Shown: one piece after another, positions 9,697 to 19,585 of the stretch
Numbering within the stretch: position 1 is the first letter of the stretch
Layout: each line of letters begins with the position of its first letter
Source: Paenibacillus humicus NBRC 102415
Lineage (GTDB): Bacteria > Bacillota > Bacilli > Paenibacillales > Paenibacillaceae
Assembly: GCF_004000905.1 (NCBI RefSeq)
Contig: NZ_BIMD01000028.1
Span: 1 to 64,000, forward strand
DNA length: 64,000 nt
Reading direction: 5' to 3'
Program-made: the position numbers and the translations under genes
Notes under the pieces: model-generated
What the model was told of the DNA's origin: nothing
The model's input: the letters and a program-made list of their open reading frames with translations, nothing else
Database searches by the model: none

Positions 9697-12600
9697 CTAT
9701 TTGACCGATCCGACAAAGAAGCTCGCATACTCGCGGTCGCGCTCCTGCGTCCGCACGACGATCGTGTACCAGCCCGCTTTCGGGAAGGCGACCGTGTAGC
9801 CGCCGTCCGCCAGCTGCTGGTACGTCAGCTTGGACGCGATCGACTTCATCTGGCCCTCGCGGTACAAGCCCGGCTGGTACAGCAGCTCGAACGTGCCGGC
9901 CTCGTTGACCGTCTCCTTGCCGCCGACCTTCATCGTGTTGTAGCCGCTCACGCGGAACGTGATGCGGTTCGTATCGAACAGCGCCTGCTCGCCGGATGCG
10001 GCCGAGATCAGCGTGCCGTTGCCGAAGATGAGCAGGCCGCCGCTCTTGACGACGACGACGTCCTGGTAGGCGACCGCACGGTTGCCGACCTCGTCGATCG
10101 CCGTGTAGGCGACGCGCTGGCGTCCGAGCTTGCTCAGGTCGAGCCCGCTGACCTCGACCTTGACCTTGTCCGCCGCCGACAAGTTGTCGGAGACTTCGTA
10201 GCCGCCGAGATCGGCCGCGGCGCTGAAGCCGGCTTTGTTCTGCACGATGCCGACCGTCGGCTGCTTCAGCTGGATCGCAGGCGCGGCATTGTCCAGTCCC
10301 GCCACCGTCACCGGAATCTGCGTGGCGTTGCCGAGCGCATCGGAGATCGACATCGCCGACGAGCCGTTCGTTTCAAAGATGCGGGAATACGAATAGGCTC
10401 CGCCGGCGCCGCTCACCTGATTGCTGTAGGCGCCCGGCGGCCCGATCGGCCTCAAGCCGGAGAAGACGGCGTTCGGCGCGGCGACCTTGCCGCTGAGCGT
10501 CACCTTCATCCTGCCGGCGGCGTACTTCTTGCCGCCGATCGTGACGATGCGGCTTGCCGGCAGCTCGGCACCCTGGCTGTCGACGAAGGCGTAGGAGACG
10601 CGCTCCGGCTGCGGGCCTTCGCTGACGACGCCTTCCACCTGCTCCTTGACGATCATCGTATTGCCGAGCGCGTCGCCGATCGTGAACGATACGGTCCCGT
10701 TTTTCGTCACCGCGACGCCGTTGTTCTGGCTGTGCACGACGAAGTCGCGCGCCTGGCTGTCCGCCTTGACGACCGACAGCGTCACGCCCGAGGAGAGCAC
10801 GACGCGGCCGCTGGAATCGCGGAGAGTGCCGAAGCTCTGGCTGCCGTCCTTGCCGTAGGCGTAGGAGCGCACAATCTGCACGCGCGGCGGATCGCGGTCG
10901 ATGTTCGACACGATTGCCGTCGCCTTGCCCGTGTTGCCGGCCGCATCCTTGAACTCGAATTCGAAGCTGCCGTTCTCCGTGAACGTGTAGACGCTCTTGC
11001 CGCCGTTGTTCGTCATGATGATCGGCTCCAGGCCGGTCAGCATCGCCGTCACATGGCCGTTCGTCTTGATGTTGTTGCTGACGGAGTATTGGATGACGCC
11101 CTCCGGCTTCACATCGTCGACGTTGTTCACGACGACAACGAGCGTCTCCTTGCGCTTCGCGTCGTTCAGGTCGGTCAGCTCGAACGTGTAGAAGCCGTTC
11201 TGCTTGACGTTGAACCGGTTGCCCGAGCGCGTCGGCTGATGCGGGTTGAGCTTGGAGATCGCGATCCGGATGCCCGGCGGCGGAGCGATCTCGAACGTCG
11301 CTCCATCAGCTCCGTTCACCGGCGTCAGCCCGGACATCGCCGCTACGGCATAGACCGGCTCGGCATCGGGATCGAAGCCCTTGGCGTCGACCGGATAGAC
11401 GGCGCCGATCTTCCCGCTCGGCGAGCGGTATTTGACCTGCACCTGCAGCGCGGCAGCGTCGCCCGACGGCACCTTGAGGCTGACGAACGTCGTATATGGA
11501 CGCCATTTCTGCCAGCTCTCGCCCCCGTCCGGAGAAACGGAATACTCATAGCCGGAAGGGTTGTCGGTCTGCAGCCCCAGCTTGACGATGGCGGTATAGC
11601 CGTCCGCCTCGTCGCCGGTCAGCCGGACAAGCGCCGATGTTCCCGGCGCGGCCGGCGAATCCTTGACCGGACCTGTCAGCTTGAACGTGCCTGTGGTGGC
11701 CGCGAGAGCCGTATTGCCCGCTCCATCGGTCGCCTTTACATACAGGCGGAAGTCCGCCGTCTCGCCGTCAGCCAGGACCTTTGCCCCTTCCAGCTCCGCG
11801 ACACGGCTGTCTCCGAGAGACACCCAGCCGCCGGAGCTCTCCGAAGGCTCCGGCTCTCCCTCGCGCACCCACTGGTAGGAGGCGGTCAGGCCGCTCTTGC
11901 TGTACAGCTCGGCAAGCGTGACGAGCACGCTCTGCTTCGGCAGCGGATAGTTCAGGCCTTCCAGCCCGAAGCCGATCTGCGGCGGTTCATTGTCGAAATA
12001 GTACGCCCGCGAGTAATACTGCGTGCGCTCCCCGATTGCCGCCTTCACATGCACATAGCGGACGCCGCTCTTCTCCTCGTCCGGAATGGCGTACCCCGTC
12101 CAGCCCTCCTCGGCCGCGGCGTCCGGCTCCAGCGCCGCGAAGCCGCTGTCCGAAGGCCTCAGCGGGCTGTCCGACCAGGCGTAGCCGACGTAGTCCGGCG
12201 ACGCTTGGCCGATCCAGAACCTCACTTCGCCGCTGCGCGTATAGGCCGCGTTCGGCTCCGGCAGGAACCGCGTCGGCAGCGCCTGCTCCGTGCTGACGGT
12301 GACCGGCGCGTTCTGCGGCGTGCCGACGATGAGGTTGCCGGCCTGATCCTCGGCCTTGAGATAGAGCCAGTACGCTCCGTCCTCGAATACGTCCGTGTAC
12401 GTCGACTGCGTCACCGTGTAGGACGGCGCCTCGTCTCCATATACCGCTCCGGCCACCGTCGCTGCCGGCTTCCACTCCAGCTCCTGCGGCTGGAAGCCGT
12501 CCTTGACCCACTGGTAGCCGATGCTGCGGATGCCGCTGTGCGGCTCCTCCACGAGCGCCTGCACGGTCACGTCCGCCGTGCCGTCGGCGGATACGACTGC

Positions 12601-14955
12601 CGGCTCCAGCTGCGGCTGCAGATTGTCGAGGCGCAGCACGCCGACCTCATGCGTCCAGTTGGAATCATCGTTTTTGAAGTCTTCCAGCTTCCATTCGTTC
12701 TTGTCGCCGTACTGGCCGACGGCCGCCAGCGCCTTGTTGTCGGCGTAGAAGGTTTTGTCCGCCTCCGAGCCGGGCGCCTCCGCCTTCCAGGCCTCATACT
12801 GCTCCGCGTGCTTGAGGACGTAGTCCTTCATCTTTTCGTATTGCATCAGCTCGCGCGCGGTATCCCAGGTCATGTCCGCCGTCCATGTATGGAGGTACCA
12901 CTTGCCGCTGTTCTCCGGCAGCAGCGCCTCGGGAGGCGGGGAGATGACGTTCGTCTTGTTGTTGGCGGCCGATAGCTTGAGCCCGGTCATCTCCGGATAC
13001 AGCTCCTCCGACGGCTGCTTCGCCGACAGGGAGTAGCGCTTCACAGCCGCATAGTTGTCGGCCTCCTTGCCCGCCAGCGGATCGGCCGGTGATTGGCTCC
13101 AGGCGTAATACACGAGGCCGATCGACGGCGCCGCCTCTCCCGTCATATTGCTCGGACGGTAGATGCCGCGGCTCGGGCGCTCCGCTCCCCGGTCCTGTAC
13201 GGCCGGATCGAGCGCCGGGACGAGCAGGGACGGATCGTTGGCGTCGATCGTCACCTTGCCTGCCTTGGCGTAAGCCGTGGCCGTCGCGCCTCCCGCCTCG
13301 TAGCGGTAGCCGATGAGCGGCTTCGTGTTGTCGATGAACAGATTCGCCCAGTCGATCTTGGAGTTCACGAGCGACGGCTCCACATCCATCGGCGCGTTCT
13401 CGAACACGCCGTCGTAGTTCGCCGGCTGGATGAGCAGGTTGCCCGCATAGTCCTGAATGACCGACAGGTCGGACAGAGCCGGCGTCTTGTTGTCGTGAGA
13501 CAGCGCGATCACCTTCAGCAGCGGCGTCTCCAGATCGACGGAGTCGCCGATGACGGCGCGGAATTTCCAGACGCTCTTGCTGTAGCCGGAGACGTAGTAG
13601 GCCTTCATGCCGTTGTTGAACAGCAGGTACGTGCCCGCCTCCTGGCCTTCCCAGATCCGGTTCACGATGCCCGGCTCCGTGAGCTGCACGCTGAAGTCGA
13701 TGACGTCGCCTTTGTTCAGCGTCGTGCCGGTGAGAATCTCCGGCTGGATGCCGTTGCCGGACTTGCTGTACTTCGGCCGGACCGCATCCACGATGACCCG
13801 GTAGCCGCCGGCCTTGTAGTCGAACGGATCCAGCGTATGCCCTTGCACCTTCGGCAGGCTGGCCGCGCTGGCCTTGTTCGGGAAGCGCATCGTTGCGACG
13901 TTGCCCGCGGCGTCCGCCAGCACGGCCTGCTCCAGCTTCTCCTTGAGCGACAGATCCATCGGAGCGGCGTTCAGCGTGCTTCCGTCGACCTTCGGCTCCA
14001 GCGGCAGGTTGCCGCTGTTGTGATAGGCCGAAGCGGCGTACCGGTAGGCGATCTTGTCATGGTACGTGCCGAGATTGGCCGCGCTGTACGTCGTGTTTTG
14101 CAGGTACTGCGGCTGGCCGGCCGCCGGCAGCCCGGTGCCGTCGGGATTGACGAACAGCGGATGCCTTAGGAAATAATCGGAAAAGCTTGCCGTCACCGAG
14201 GTCGGCCGGACCGGCTCGCTGAAGTTGTAGGCGAGGTCGACGAACTCGTTCTTTTTCACATAAAGCTCGGTTTGATGAATCTCTTCGTTCTCCCGGGTAG
14301 CGCCGTTGCCGGTGAACGTGTAGCCCTCCAGCACGGGACGCTCCTTGTCCTCGAACTTGATGTACAGGCCGCGCACGCCCGTCGGGCCGTCGTCGTCGTC
14401 CTGGCCGAAGATGCGGATCGTGATGACGGCGCCCGGCGTCAGCAGGCGTTCAACCGATTTGTTGTAGATCTGCGTGCTGCCGCTCGTGCTGTTCGTGTTG
14501 TAATACATGATTTCCTGGCCGTTGACCTTGACTTCGATGCTGGAGTTTTCCGATCCGGAAAACACCCCGTAGTTTTTGCGGAGCGTTCCGAAGCCGATCT
14601 TCATCGAAGCGTGGCCGCTCAGCGCCATTGCCGAGAGCAGCGGATTTTCGCCGACGCGCAGCGTGTAGGTCGCTCCGGATTCATCCGTGAATACATCGCC
14701 GGCGCCCCAGTCCGCCGACGTGTCCGGATCATGCTGCATATAGAAGCCCTGCTCCATGCTGTTGTAGAAATTGCCGAACGCATTCTGAGCCTCATAGCTG
14801 AGATTGCCGATGCGGTTGCCGAATTTTTGTGTAACCTCCAGATCGGCCGCAGCCGCCTCGGCCGGCGCAGCCCAGCCTCCTGCCGCGGCTCCGACGAGCA
14901 GGCTCGCCGCCAGAAGCAGTTTGAACCCTCGTTTGCCAATTTTGCGCAGATGCAC
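9697..14955 (-). CDS. giant secreted Ig-like repeat protein, 1752 aa
   Basis: Begins at GTG 14955 with GGGGGG 7 nt upstream. The signal peptide (KIGKRGFKLLLAASLLVGAA, cleavage after the Ala-rich stretch near residue 37) makes it an exported protein. Repeated modules end in D-x-AGN motifs (AEDQAGN, ATDGAGN, DAAGNTG), a mark of bacterial Ig-like or HYR-like domains, and the C-terminus is a small beta domain ending YASFFVGSVK. It has no SLH repeat, LPXTG or membrane anchor, so it may dock onto the SLH protein encoded next. First gene of the likely three-gene surface operon, and separated by a terminator from the regulator gene upstream. No known enzyme domain seen; a structural or adhesive role is inferred. 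Confidence 0.8.
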   Translation of the reverse strand: MHLRKIGKRGFKLLLAASLLVGAAAGGWAAPAEAAAADLEVTQKFGNRIGNLSYEAQNAFGNFYNSMEQGFYMQHDPDTSADWGAGDVFTDESGATYTLRVGENPLLSAMALSGHASMKIGFGTLRKNYGVFSGSENSSIEVKVNGQEIMYYNTNSTSGSTQIYNKSVERLLTPGAVITIRIFGQDDDDGPTGVRGLYIKFEDKERPVLEGYTFTGNGATRENEEIHQTELYVKKNEFVDLAYNFSEPVRPTSVTASFSDYFLRHPLFVNPDGTGLPAAGQPQYLQNTTYSAANLGTYHDKIAYRYAASAYHNSGNLPLEPKVDGSTLNAAPMDLSLKEKLEQAVLADAAGNVATMRFPNKASAASLPKVQGHTLDPFDYKAGGYRVIVDAVRPKYSKSGNGIQPEILTGTTLNKGDVIDFSVQLTEPGIVNRIWEGQEAGTYLLFNNGMKAYYVSGYSKSVWKFRAVIGDSVDLETPLLKVIALSHDNKTPALSDLSVIQDYAGNLLIQPANYDGVFENAPMDVEPSLVNSKIDWANLFIDNTKPLIGYRYEAGGATATAYAKAGKVTIDANDPSLLVPALDPAVQDRGAERPSRGIYRPSNMTGEAAPSIGLVYYAWSQSPADPLAGKEADNYAAVKRYSLSAKQPSEELYPEMTGLKLSAANNKTNVISPPPEALLPENSGKWYLHTWTADMTWDTARELMQYEKMKDYVLKHAEQYEAWKAEAPGSEADKTFYADNKALAAVGQYGDKNEWKLEDFKNDDSNWTHEVGVLRLDNLQPQLEPAVVSADGTADVTVQALVEEPHSGIRSIGYQWVKDGFQPQELEWKPAATVAGAVYGDEAPSYTVTQSTYTDVFEDGAYWLYLKAEDQAGNLIVGTPQNAPVTVSTEQALPTRFLPEPNAAYTRSGEVRFWIGQASPDYVGYAWSDSPLRPSDSGFAALEPDAAAEEGWTGYAIPDEEKSGVRYVHVKAAIGERTQYYSRAYYFDNEPPQIGFGLEGLNYPLPKQSVLVTLAELYSKSGLTASYQWVREGEPEPSESSGGWVSLGDSRVAELEGAKVLADGETADFRLYVKATDGAGNTALAATTGTFKLTGPVKDSPAAPGTSALVRLTGDEADGYTAIVKLGLQTDNPSGYEYSVSPDGGESWQKWRPYTTFVSLKVPSGDAAALQVQVKYRSPSGKIGAVYPVDAKGFDPDAEPVYAVAAMSGLTPVNGADGATFEIAPPPGIRIAISKLNPHQPTRSGNRFNVKQNGFYTFELTDLNDAKRKETLVVVVNNVDDVKPEGVIQYSVSNNIKTNGHVTAMLTGLEPIIMTNNGGKSVYTFTENGSFEFEFKDAAGNTGKATAIVSNIDRDPPRVQIVRSYAYGKDGSQSFGTLRDSSGRVVLSSGVTLSVVKADSQARDFVVHSQNNGVAVTKNGTVSFTIGDALGNTMIVKEQVEGVVSEGPQPERVSYAFVDSQGAELPASRIVTIGGKKYAAGRMKVTLSGKVAAPNAVFSGLRPIGPPGAYSNQVSGAGGAYSYSRIFETNGSSAMSISDALGNATQIPVTVAGLDNAAPAIQLKQPTVGIVQNKAGFSAAADLGGYEVSDNLSAADKVKVEVSGLDLSKLGRQRVAYTAIDEVGNRAVAYQDVVVVKSGGLLIFGNGTLISAASGEQALFDTNRITFRVSGYNTMKVGGKETVNEAGTFELLYQPGLYREGQMKSIASKLTYQQLADGGYTVAFPKAGWYTIVVRTQERDREYASFFVGSVK

Positions 14956-15076
14956 CTCAGTGCCCCCCTTATCCCCTTGTCGAAGACTGACTTCAGACCC
15001 ACTCTAATTTCGACACAATCCGAGTCCATTCTAGGAAAAAGGAATAAACGAAAAATAAACAAGCGATAGAAAACAC

Positions 15077-15114
15077 AAAAAAAGCCAGGACTTTAGTTCT
15101 AAAGTCCTGGCTTA
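15077..15114 (-). terminator. intrinsic terminator after the BTAD regulator
   Basis: Read on the minus strand: a perfect 13-bp stem (GCCAGGACTTTAG / CTAAAGTCCTGGC) with a 2-3 nt loop followed by TTTTTTT. It lies 10 bp after the stop of the response regulator gene and insulates it from the surface-protein operon. Confidence 0.9.
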
Positions 15115-15123
15115 TCGATGAAA

Positions 15124-16245
15124 TTAAAAATGAGCGGCGTTCATGAGCGACGCGAACGAACGGGAAGGAGCCGCGCCGAGATCGCGGGCGAGCCTCTCCT
15201 CCAGCTCCCGGTACTGCCTGGCCGCGTCATGGGTGCGGCCGAGGCGGATGTAGAGGCGGATCAGCTCCACGTGGATATCCTCCCGCAGCGGATCGAGCTC
15301 GATCATTCGCTGTAACAGCGGAAAGGCGGCCTGAGGCTTGCTGTCCCGCAGCAGCAATCTCGCCTTCCCTTCCATCAGCTCCATCCGCTCCCGCTCCAGG
15401 CGCCGCGACAGCTCGCCCGCCCATTCGTACAGCTTGCCGGTCAGGAACGAGCCTTGCGCCGCGGCCTCCGCCTGGTCGAAGCGCAGCAGATCCGGCGACG
15501 GCTCCGCACGGATCCGCTGGACGATGCGTTCGTACTCGTACAGATCGCAATCCACCTGCGAGGCGTCGATGCGGATATCGTAGCGTCCGGCCTGCAGCAG
15601 CGATTCCAGGCCGGCGTCTGCGAGCGGCCGGCGGATATAATAGAGCGTGGAGTTGATGTTTTTGGCGGCTTTGTCCGGGTCGAGCCCTCGCCACAGCGTA
15701 TCGGCGACTTCCTCCCGGCTGACGGTCCCTTTGCAAAGCAGGTAGACGAACAGCTCCTCGGTCTTGGGGCTGCGCAGCTTGATCGGCGCTTCCGCGCCGC
15801 CCGTACCGTCGTAGCGGAAAAAGCGGATGCCGCCGAACAGGCGGACGCCGAGCTTCGGCTGCGCAAGCGGCTCCCGAGACGGCTTAAGGCGCTTCTGGAG
15901 ACGTTCGAGCGTCTTGGCCAGCCGCTCCGCGTTGACCGGCTTGAGGACATAGTCCGCCGCGTCCTGCTCGAAGGCATCGACCGCGTACCGGTCGTAGCCG
16001 GTTACGAAGACGACCTCAAGCGACTGCTGCAGCTGCTTCAGCCGGGCTCCAAGCTCCATCCCGTCGATCTCGGGCATGTTGATGTCGAGAAAGGCGACGT
16101 CGACGGGATGGCTGCGGATGAACTCGCAGGCTTCCGCCGGACTGAAGAAGCTGCGGCGGATCTCCACGCCGCCGATCTCGCCAGCAATTCGCGACAGCCG
16201 GCGAACCGACAGCTCCTCGTCATCCACGATAATCGCTTGCAGCAT
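15124..16245 (-). CDS. response regulator with REC, winged helix and BTAD (SARP-like) domains
   Basis: 373 aa. The REC domain occupies residues 1-120, with the acidic pair D8/D9, phosphoacceptor D54 (AFLDINMPE), T82 and K102, so it looks functional. Residues about 130-215 are an OmpR-like winged helix (TEELFVYLLCKG, then NINSTLYYIRR). Residues about 220-370 form a helical bacterial transcriptional activation domain with TPR-like repeats (LYIRLGRTHDAARQYRELEE). This SARP-like layout is found in cytoplasmic transcription activators. Translation starts 7 nt after AAAGGAGG. It follows the hybrid kinase gene with 3 bp between them, so the two are a cognate pair. Likely target, by position only: the giant surface-protein operon just downstream. 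Confidence 0.88.
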   Translation of the reverse strand: MLQAIIVDDEELSVRRLSRIAGEIGGVEIRRSFFSPAEACEFIRSHPVDVAFLDINMPEIDGMELGARLKQLQQSLEVVFVTGYDRYAVDAFEQDAADYVLKPVNAERLAKTLERLQKRLKPSREPLAQPKLGVRLFGGIRFFRYDGTGGAEAPIKLRSPKTEELFVYLLCKGTVSREEVADTLWRGLDPDKAAKNINSTLYYIRRPLADAGLESLLQAGRYDIRIDASQVDCDLYEYERIVQRIRAEPSPDLLRFDQAEAAAQGSFLTGKLYEWAGELSRRLERERMELMEGKARLLLRDSKPQAAFPLLQRMIELDPLREDIHVELIRLYIRLGRTHDAARQYRELEERLARDLGAAPSRSFASLMNAAHF

Positions 16246-16248
16246 CGC

Positions 16249-19200
16249 TCATCCTCCTTTGTCATAACCGCGTGCGGACCTGGCCGCGACCGGAACCCGG
16301 AAGGCCAGCCTCGAGCCTTGCCCCGCCCGGCTTGTCAGGTCCAGCTTCTCCCCGTACAGCAGCCGCAGCCGCTCGCTGACGTTCCAAAGCCCGACTCCGC
16401 CGATGCGCTCCGGCTGCTGCAGCCGAACATACATCGCCTCCGCATCGAATCCGGCGCCGTCATCCTCCACCGCCGCATGCAGGAAGCCCTCCCGCTCGGA
16501 GATCGTGACCTTGACCTCTCCGCCCCGCCCCCTGGAGAGAAGGCCGTGGCGGATGGCGTTCTCCACGAGCGGCTGAAGCAGCAGAGGAGGGAAGCGCAGG
16601 CCCGGATCGGCGTCGCAGCGGAGGCTTACCTTCAGCCGGGAGCCGAAGCGGGCTTTCTCGATTTCGGCATACGCCTCGATCAGCTTCATCTCCGCTCCGA
16701 GCGAAGACAAGGAGTCCAGCTCCCGGAAGTCGAAGCTGCCGCGCAGATATCCCGATAGATCCATCGTCAGCTTCTCCGCCTTCGCCGGATCTTCGACGCA
16801 CAGCTCTGCGATGGCGCCGAGCGCGTTGTACAGGAAATGCGGATTGATCTGGGAGCGCAGGAAGGCGATCTCCCGCTCCCTCGCTTCCTTGACCGACTGC
16901 CGCAGCTTGACGAGGCTGCGCACCCTGGCGAGCAGCTCCTCCGCCTCGAAGGGCTTGGCGACGTAATCGTTCGCGCCGAGATCGAGGGCCAGCTTGCGGT
17001 CCTCCTCCCGGCGCCGGCCGGTCAGCATCAGCACGGGAAGCTCGGAAGGCGAGAAGCGCTCCCTCGCTTCCTGAAGGGCTTCGTAGCCGCTGCCGTCCGT
17101 GAGCGATACGCCCAGCAGCACGAGGCATAACTCCCGTTCCTTGCCGAGCGCCTCCCGCATCTGCTTCGCCGAATGGACAGCCTCGACCCGGAGCCCTTCC
17201 TGCTCCAGCAGCTGGGAAATCGCGTGCAGGCTGGCGGTGTCGGGATCGGCCACAAGCACGGCCGGACGCTGCCTGCCGTCGCGGGCGGCCTGGAGGAAAT
17301 GGGCGGCGGCAGCCGGCTCCTTCGCTCCCGTTCCCCTCCGGGCCGGCTTGCCGCCATGCTCGGCCTCCAGCAGCAGGGCGAATCGGAACGGCAGCTCCGC
17401 CTCTCCCGGCGCCGGCTGCAGCACCCGGCCACCCTGCAGCTCGATCAGCCGGCGGGAGATCAGCAGCGCCAGATCGGCGGAGTCCTCGCCGGACAGGGGA
17501 GGATCGGCGATGAATCGCTCATCCGAGTGCATCGGCTTTCTTTTCCCGATGAAACGGATCGTCACGACTGCAAAGCCTCCCTGCTCCTCGGCATCGATCT
17601 CGATTCTGCCCTCTTCCGCCCGAAACGCGGCTTGTCCGACCAGACGATGAAGAATCTGCACCAGCCGGTCCTCGTCCGCATAGACTGCCGCCATATTTTC
17701 CTTTACCCCATTCAGCAGCAGAACCGGCCGGCGTCCCAGCAGGGACCGGTGCAGCCCAAGCACCGATTCGACTGCGGACCTCAAATCGAGGTTGCGCAGC
17801 TCCGGCTGGATGTCCTCATGCTTCAGCCGGGAGAAATCATGCAGATCCTGGACGAGGTACCCGAGCTTGCGCCCCGTACCGGCAATCAGCTCGAGGCTGC
17901 GCGCGGGACCGGAGCCCGGCGGGATGGCCGTGCTCTTGGCTACGCTGTCGGCCAGGTGGACGATATCCTGCAGCGGCGCCCTCAGCTGATAGGTCGTCGA
18001 CGAGAGGAATTCGTCCTTTTGGCGATCCAGCCGCAGCAGCTTGCGGTGCATATGATCCATCTCGCGGAATGCCGAGTAGAAGCGGTAGACAATGATCAGA
18101 AAGACGACCAGGCTGAACAAAACGACGTAGATCTGGGTCAGCAGCAACGAGTTGAGCAGCGACAAGCCGAACAGCCAGCAGCAGATGGAGTACAGAATCA
18201 GCAGCAGCACAGCCAGCAGCAGCAGCAGCGCCTCGTACCGCTTGGCCCGGCTTGCGCGCGCATAATGAGCCGCAGCGCTCCAGAACAGCCAAACCATCAG
18301 CAGCTGCTCAGCGAAAATGATGAGCTGATAAATCAACAGGTACTCCCGGATGTCCAGAAACGGAAACAAAAGCAGACTGACCAGCAGCGCCAGCACGAAC
18401 AGCCGCAGCCATCGGTTGGGGCGGTCTCCCTGCAATAGCCGAAGCAGATAGACGGAGACGATGAAGCCGGCTAGAGAGCTCATATCCTTGATTGTATATA
18501 ACGTTTGAAAGGACAGCCCGTCCAGCAGCAGGGTCAGCGGCCTTTCTCCCAGCAGGCCGTTGAATACGGCCAAGCCGAAGCAGGTGAGGCCGAACAGCAG
18601 CAGCGAATAATCCCGCTGCCCGTAGAGCCACACAGCCGCGAACAGCACGAGGTGAATAAGGCCGACGACCGTGAGCACAACGGCCATGGTCGATTCTCCG
18701 AGCAGGCTGCGTTCATGGGCGGCGCGGACGGCCTCCTGCTTGCCGAAGTAGATCGGCATCGGGATGCCGGAATCGAGATAGTCGTAATTGGATGCATGCA
18801 CGACAATCTCCGCCTCTCCGCGCTCCAGCTCAAAAGCAGCAATCCTGGGAGAGTTGCCCGGCACATACGCGTCCTCGCTCAGAGCGGGCACGCCGTCGAT
18901 CAGCACTTTTTTTCCATTGATGTAAATCTCGCTGGCAAAGCGGATATTCGTCTTTTTGATTGCATAAACGCCGGACTCCGGCACATGGAGAAGCCTGAGC
19001 CGGTATGTCGCCGCGCCGTAGGCAGGCATTTCATCCCCGCTTGCCTGTCTGTCGTTCCATGCGCCCGGCACCTCCATCCAGGCCGGCTCTCCCTGCCGGG
19101 AGGCCTCTCCCGGCGCAAGCAGCTCATTCCAATAAAATTCCCATTCGCCGTTCAGCGCGATCCGGCCGGAGCCGTCCCAGCCGGCAAGATCGAGCACGCC

Positions 19201-19317
19201 TTTTTCCGCCCGCAGCCGATTCGGTTCCGAACCTCGCTCCGAGCTGATGCCGAGCGGTATCCAGATGCTTAGCGACACCACGAGGAAGATGATGCCGGCA
19301 ACCCTCCGCATCCACAT
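16249..19317 (-). CDS. 7TM-DISM hybrid sensor protein with LytS-type kinase domain
   Basis: 1022 aa. Order: N-terminal membrane anchor; extracellular sugar-binding-like 7TMR-DISM region (to about 200); seven membrane helices (about 210-410); a HisKA-HATPase-like module (about 425-660); a REC-like domain (about 690-805); and a LytS/YesM-type histidine kinase (about 815-1010). The last kinase has an intact phosphoacceptor H827 (SQINPHFLYN), an N-box (PLVENAIRHG) and DDGAGF. The middle modules look dead: the HisKA histidine is replaced by Y443 (TTYQLRAPL), its N-box Asn is missing, and the REC phosphoacceptor Asp is replaced by G736 (LVLLGVSLTDG). The best-spaced ribosome binding site (GGAGG, 9 nt) favours Met3 at 19311 over Met1. 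Pairs with the downstream BTAD regulator. Confidence 0.88.
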   Translation of the reverse strand: MWMRRVAGIIFLVVSLSIWIPLGISSERGSEPNRLRAEKGVLDLAGWDGSGRIALNGEWEFYWNELLAPGEASRQGEPAWMEVPGAWNDRQASGDEMPAYGAATYRLRLLHVPESGVYAIKKTNIRFASEIYINGKKVLIDGVPALSEDAYVPGNSPRIAAFELERGEAEIVVHASNYDYLDSGIPMPIYFGKQEAVRAAHERSLLGESTMAVVLTVVGLIHLVLFAAVWLYGQRDYSLLLFGLTCFGLAVFNGLLGERPLTLLLDGLSFQTLYTIKDMSSLAGFIVSVYLLRLLQGDRPNRWLRLFVLALLVSLLLFPFLDIREYLLIYQLIIFAEQLLMVWLFWSAAAHYARASRAKRYEALLLLLAVLLLILYSICCWLFGLSLLNSLLLTQIYVVLFSLVVFLIIVYRFYSAFREMDHMHRKLLRLDRQKDEFLSSTTYQLRAPLQDIVHLADSVAKSTAIPPGSGPARSLELIAGTGRKLGYLVQDLHDFSRLKHEDIQPELRNLDLRSAVESVLGLHRSLLGRRPVLLLNGVKENMAAVYADEDRLVQILHRLVGQAAFRAEEGRIEIDAEEQGGFAVVTIRFIGKRKPMHSDERFIADPPLSGEDSADLALLISRRLIELQGGRVLQPAPGEAELPFRFALLLEAEHGGKPARRGTGAKEPAAAAHFLQAARDGRQRPAVLVADPDTASLHAISQLLEQEGLRVEAVHSAKQMREALGKERELCLVLLGVSLTDGSGYEALQEARERFSPSELPVLMLTGRRREEDRKLALDLGANDYVAKPFEAEELLARVRSLVKLRQSVKEAREREIAFLRSQINPHFLYNALGAIAELCVEDPAKAEKLTMDLSGYLRGSFDFRELDSLSSLGAEMKLIEAYAEIEKARFGSRLKVSLRCDADPGLRFPPLLLQPLVENAIRHGLLSRGRGGEVKVTISEREGFLHAAVEDDGAGFDAEAMYVRLQQPERIGGVGLWNVSERLRLLYGEKLDLTSRAGQGSRLAFRVPVAARSARGYDKGG

Positions 19318-19453
19318 ATGCCTCCATCCGCCTACTAAAATATCAATAAATCTAGATTGTATTTATCGGTTGAAAACCGGCTTTCGTGAAGAGCGCGTCA
19401 GCTTCTCTATCGTTTCTTGCCGTCTTCCTGCTCGAATTGAATAATATAGAACC

Positions 19454-19495
19454 AAAAAAAAGCCGCTCCCTCCACTTCGGGAGAGATGCGGCTTT
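19454..19495 (-). terminator. intrinsic terminator after the stalk-protein gene
   Basis: On the minus strand an imperfect stem (AAGCCGCATCTCTCCC / GGGAGCGGCTT) with loop GAAGTGGA is followed by a T8 run. Lies about 90 bp past the stop of the gene at 19586. Confidence 0.8.
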
Positions 19496-19585
19496 GGATA
19501 GCCTATTAAGCTGAAGGACAAGCTCTCCGAGGAGCAAAGCCTGTCAGGTGCTGATCAGTTTGCAAGCACTGTCGGCTGCCGCGGC

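Noticed and set aside
2883-9704. A 2273-codon open frame on the plus strand opposite the SLH protein gene
   Set aside because: Arg/Ala/Asp-rich with no domains, no ribosome binding site, and the mirror of a GC-rich coding strand; the minus-strand protein has a signal peptide and SLH repeats.
9556-12975. An 1139-codon plus-strand open frame
   Set aside because: Antisense shadow of the 1752-aa secreted protein; composition is Arg/Val/Ala-rich without motifs.
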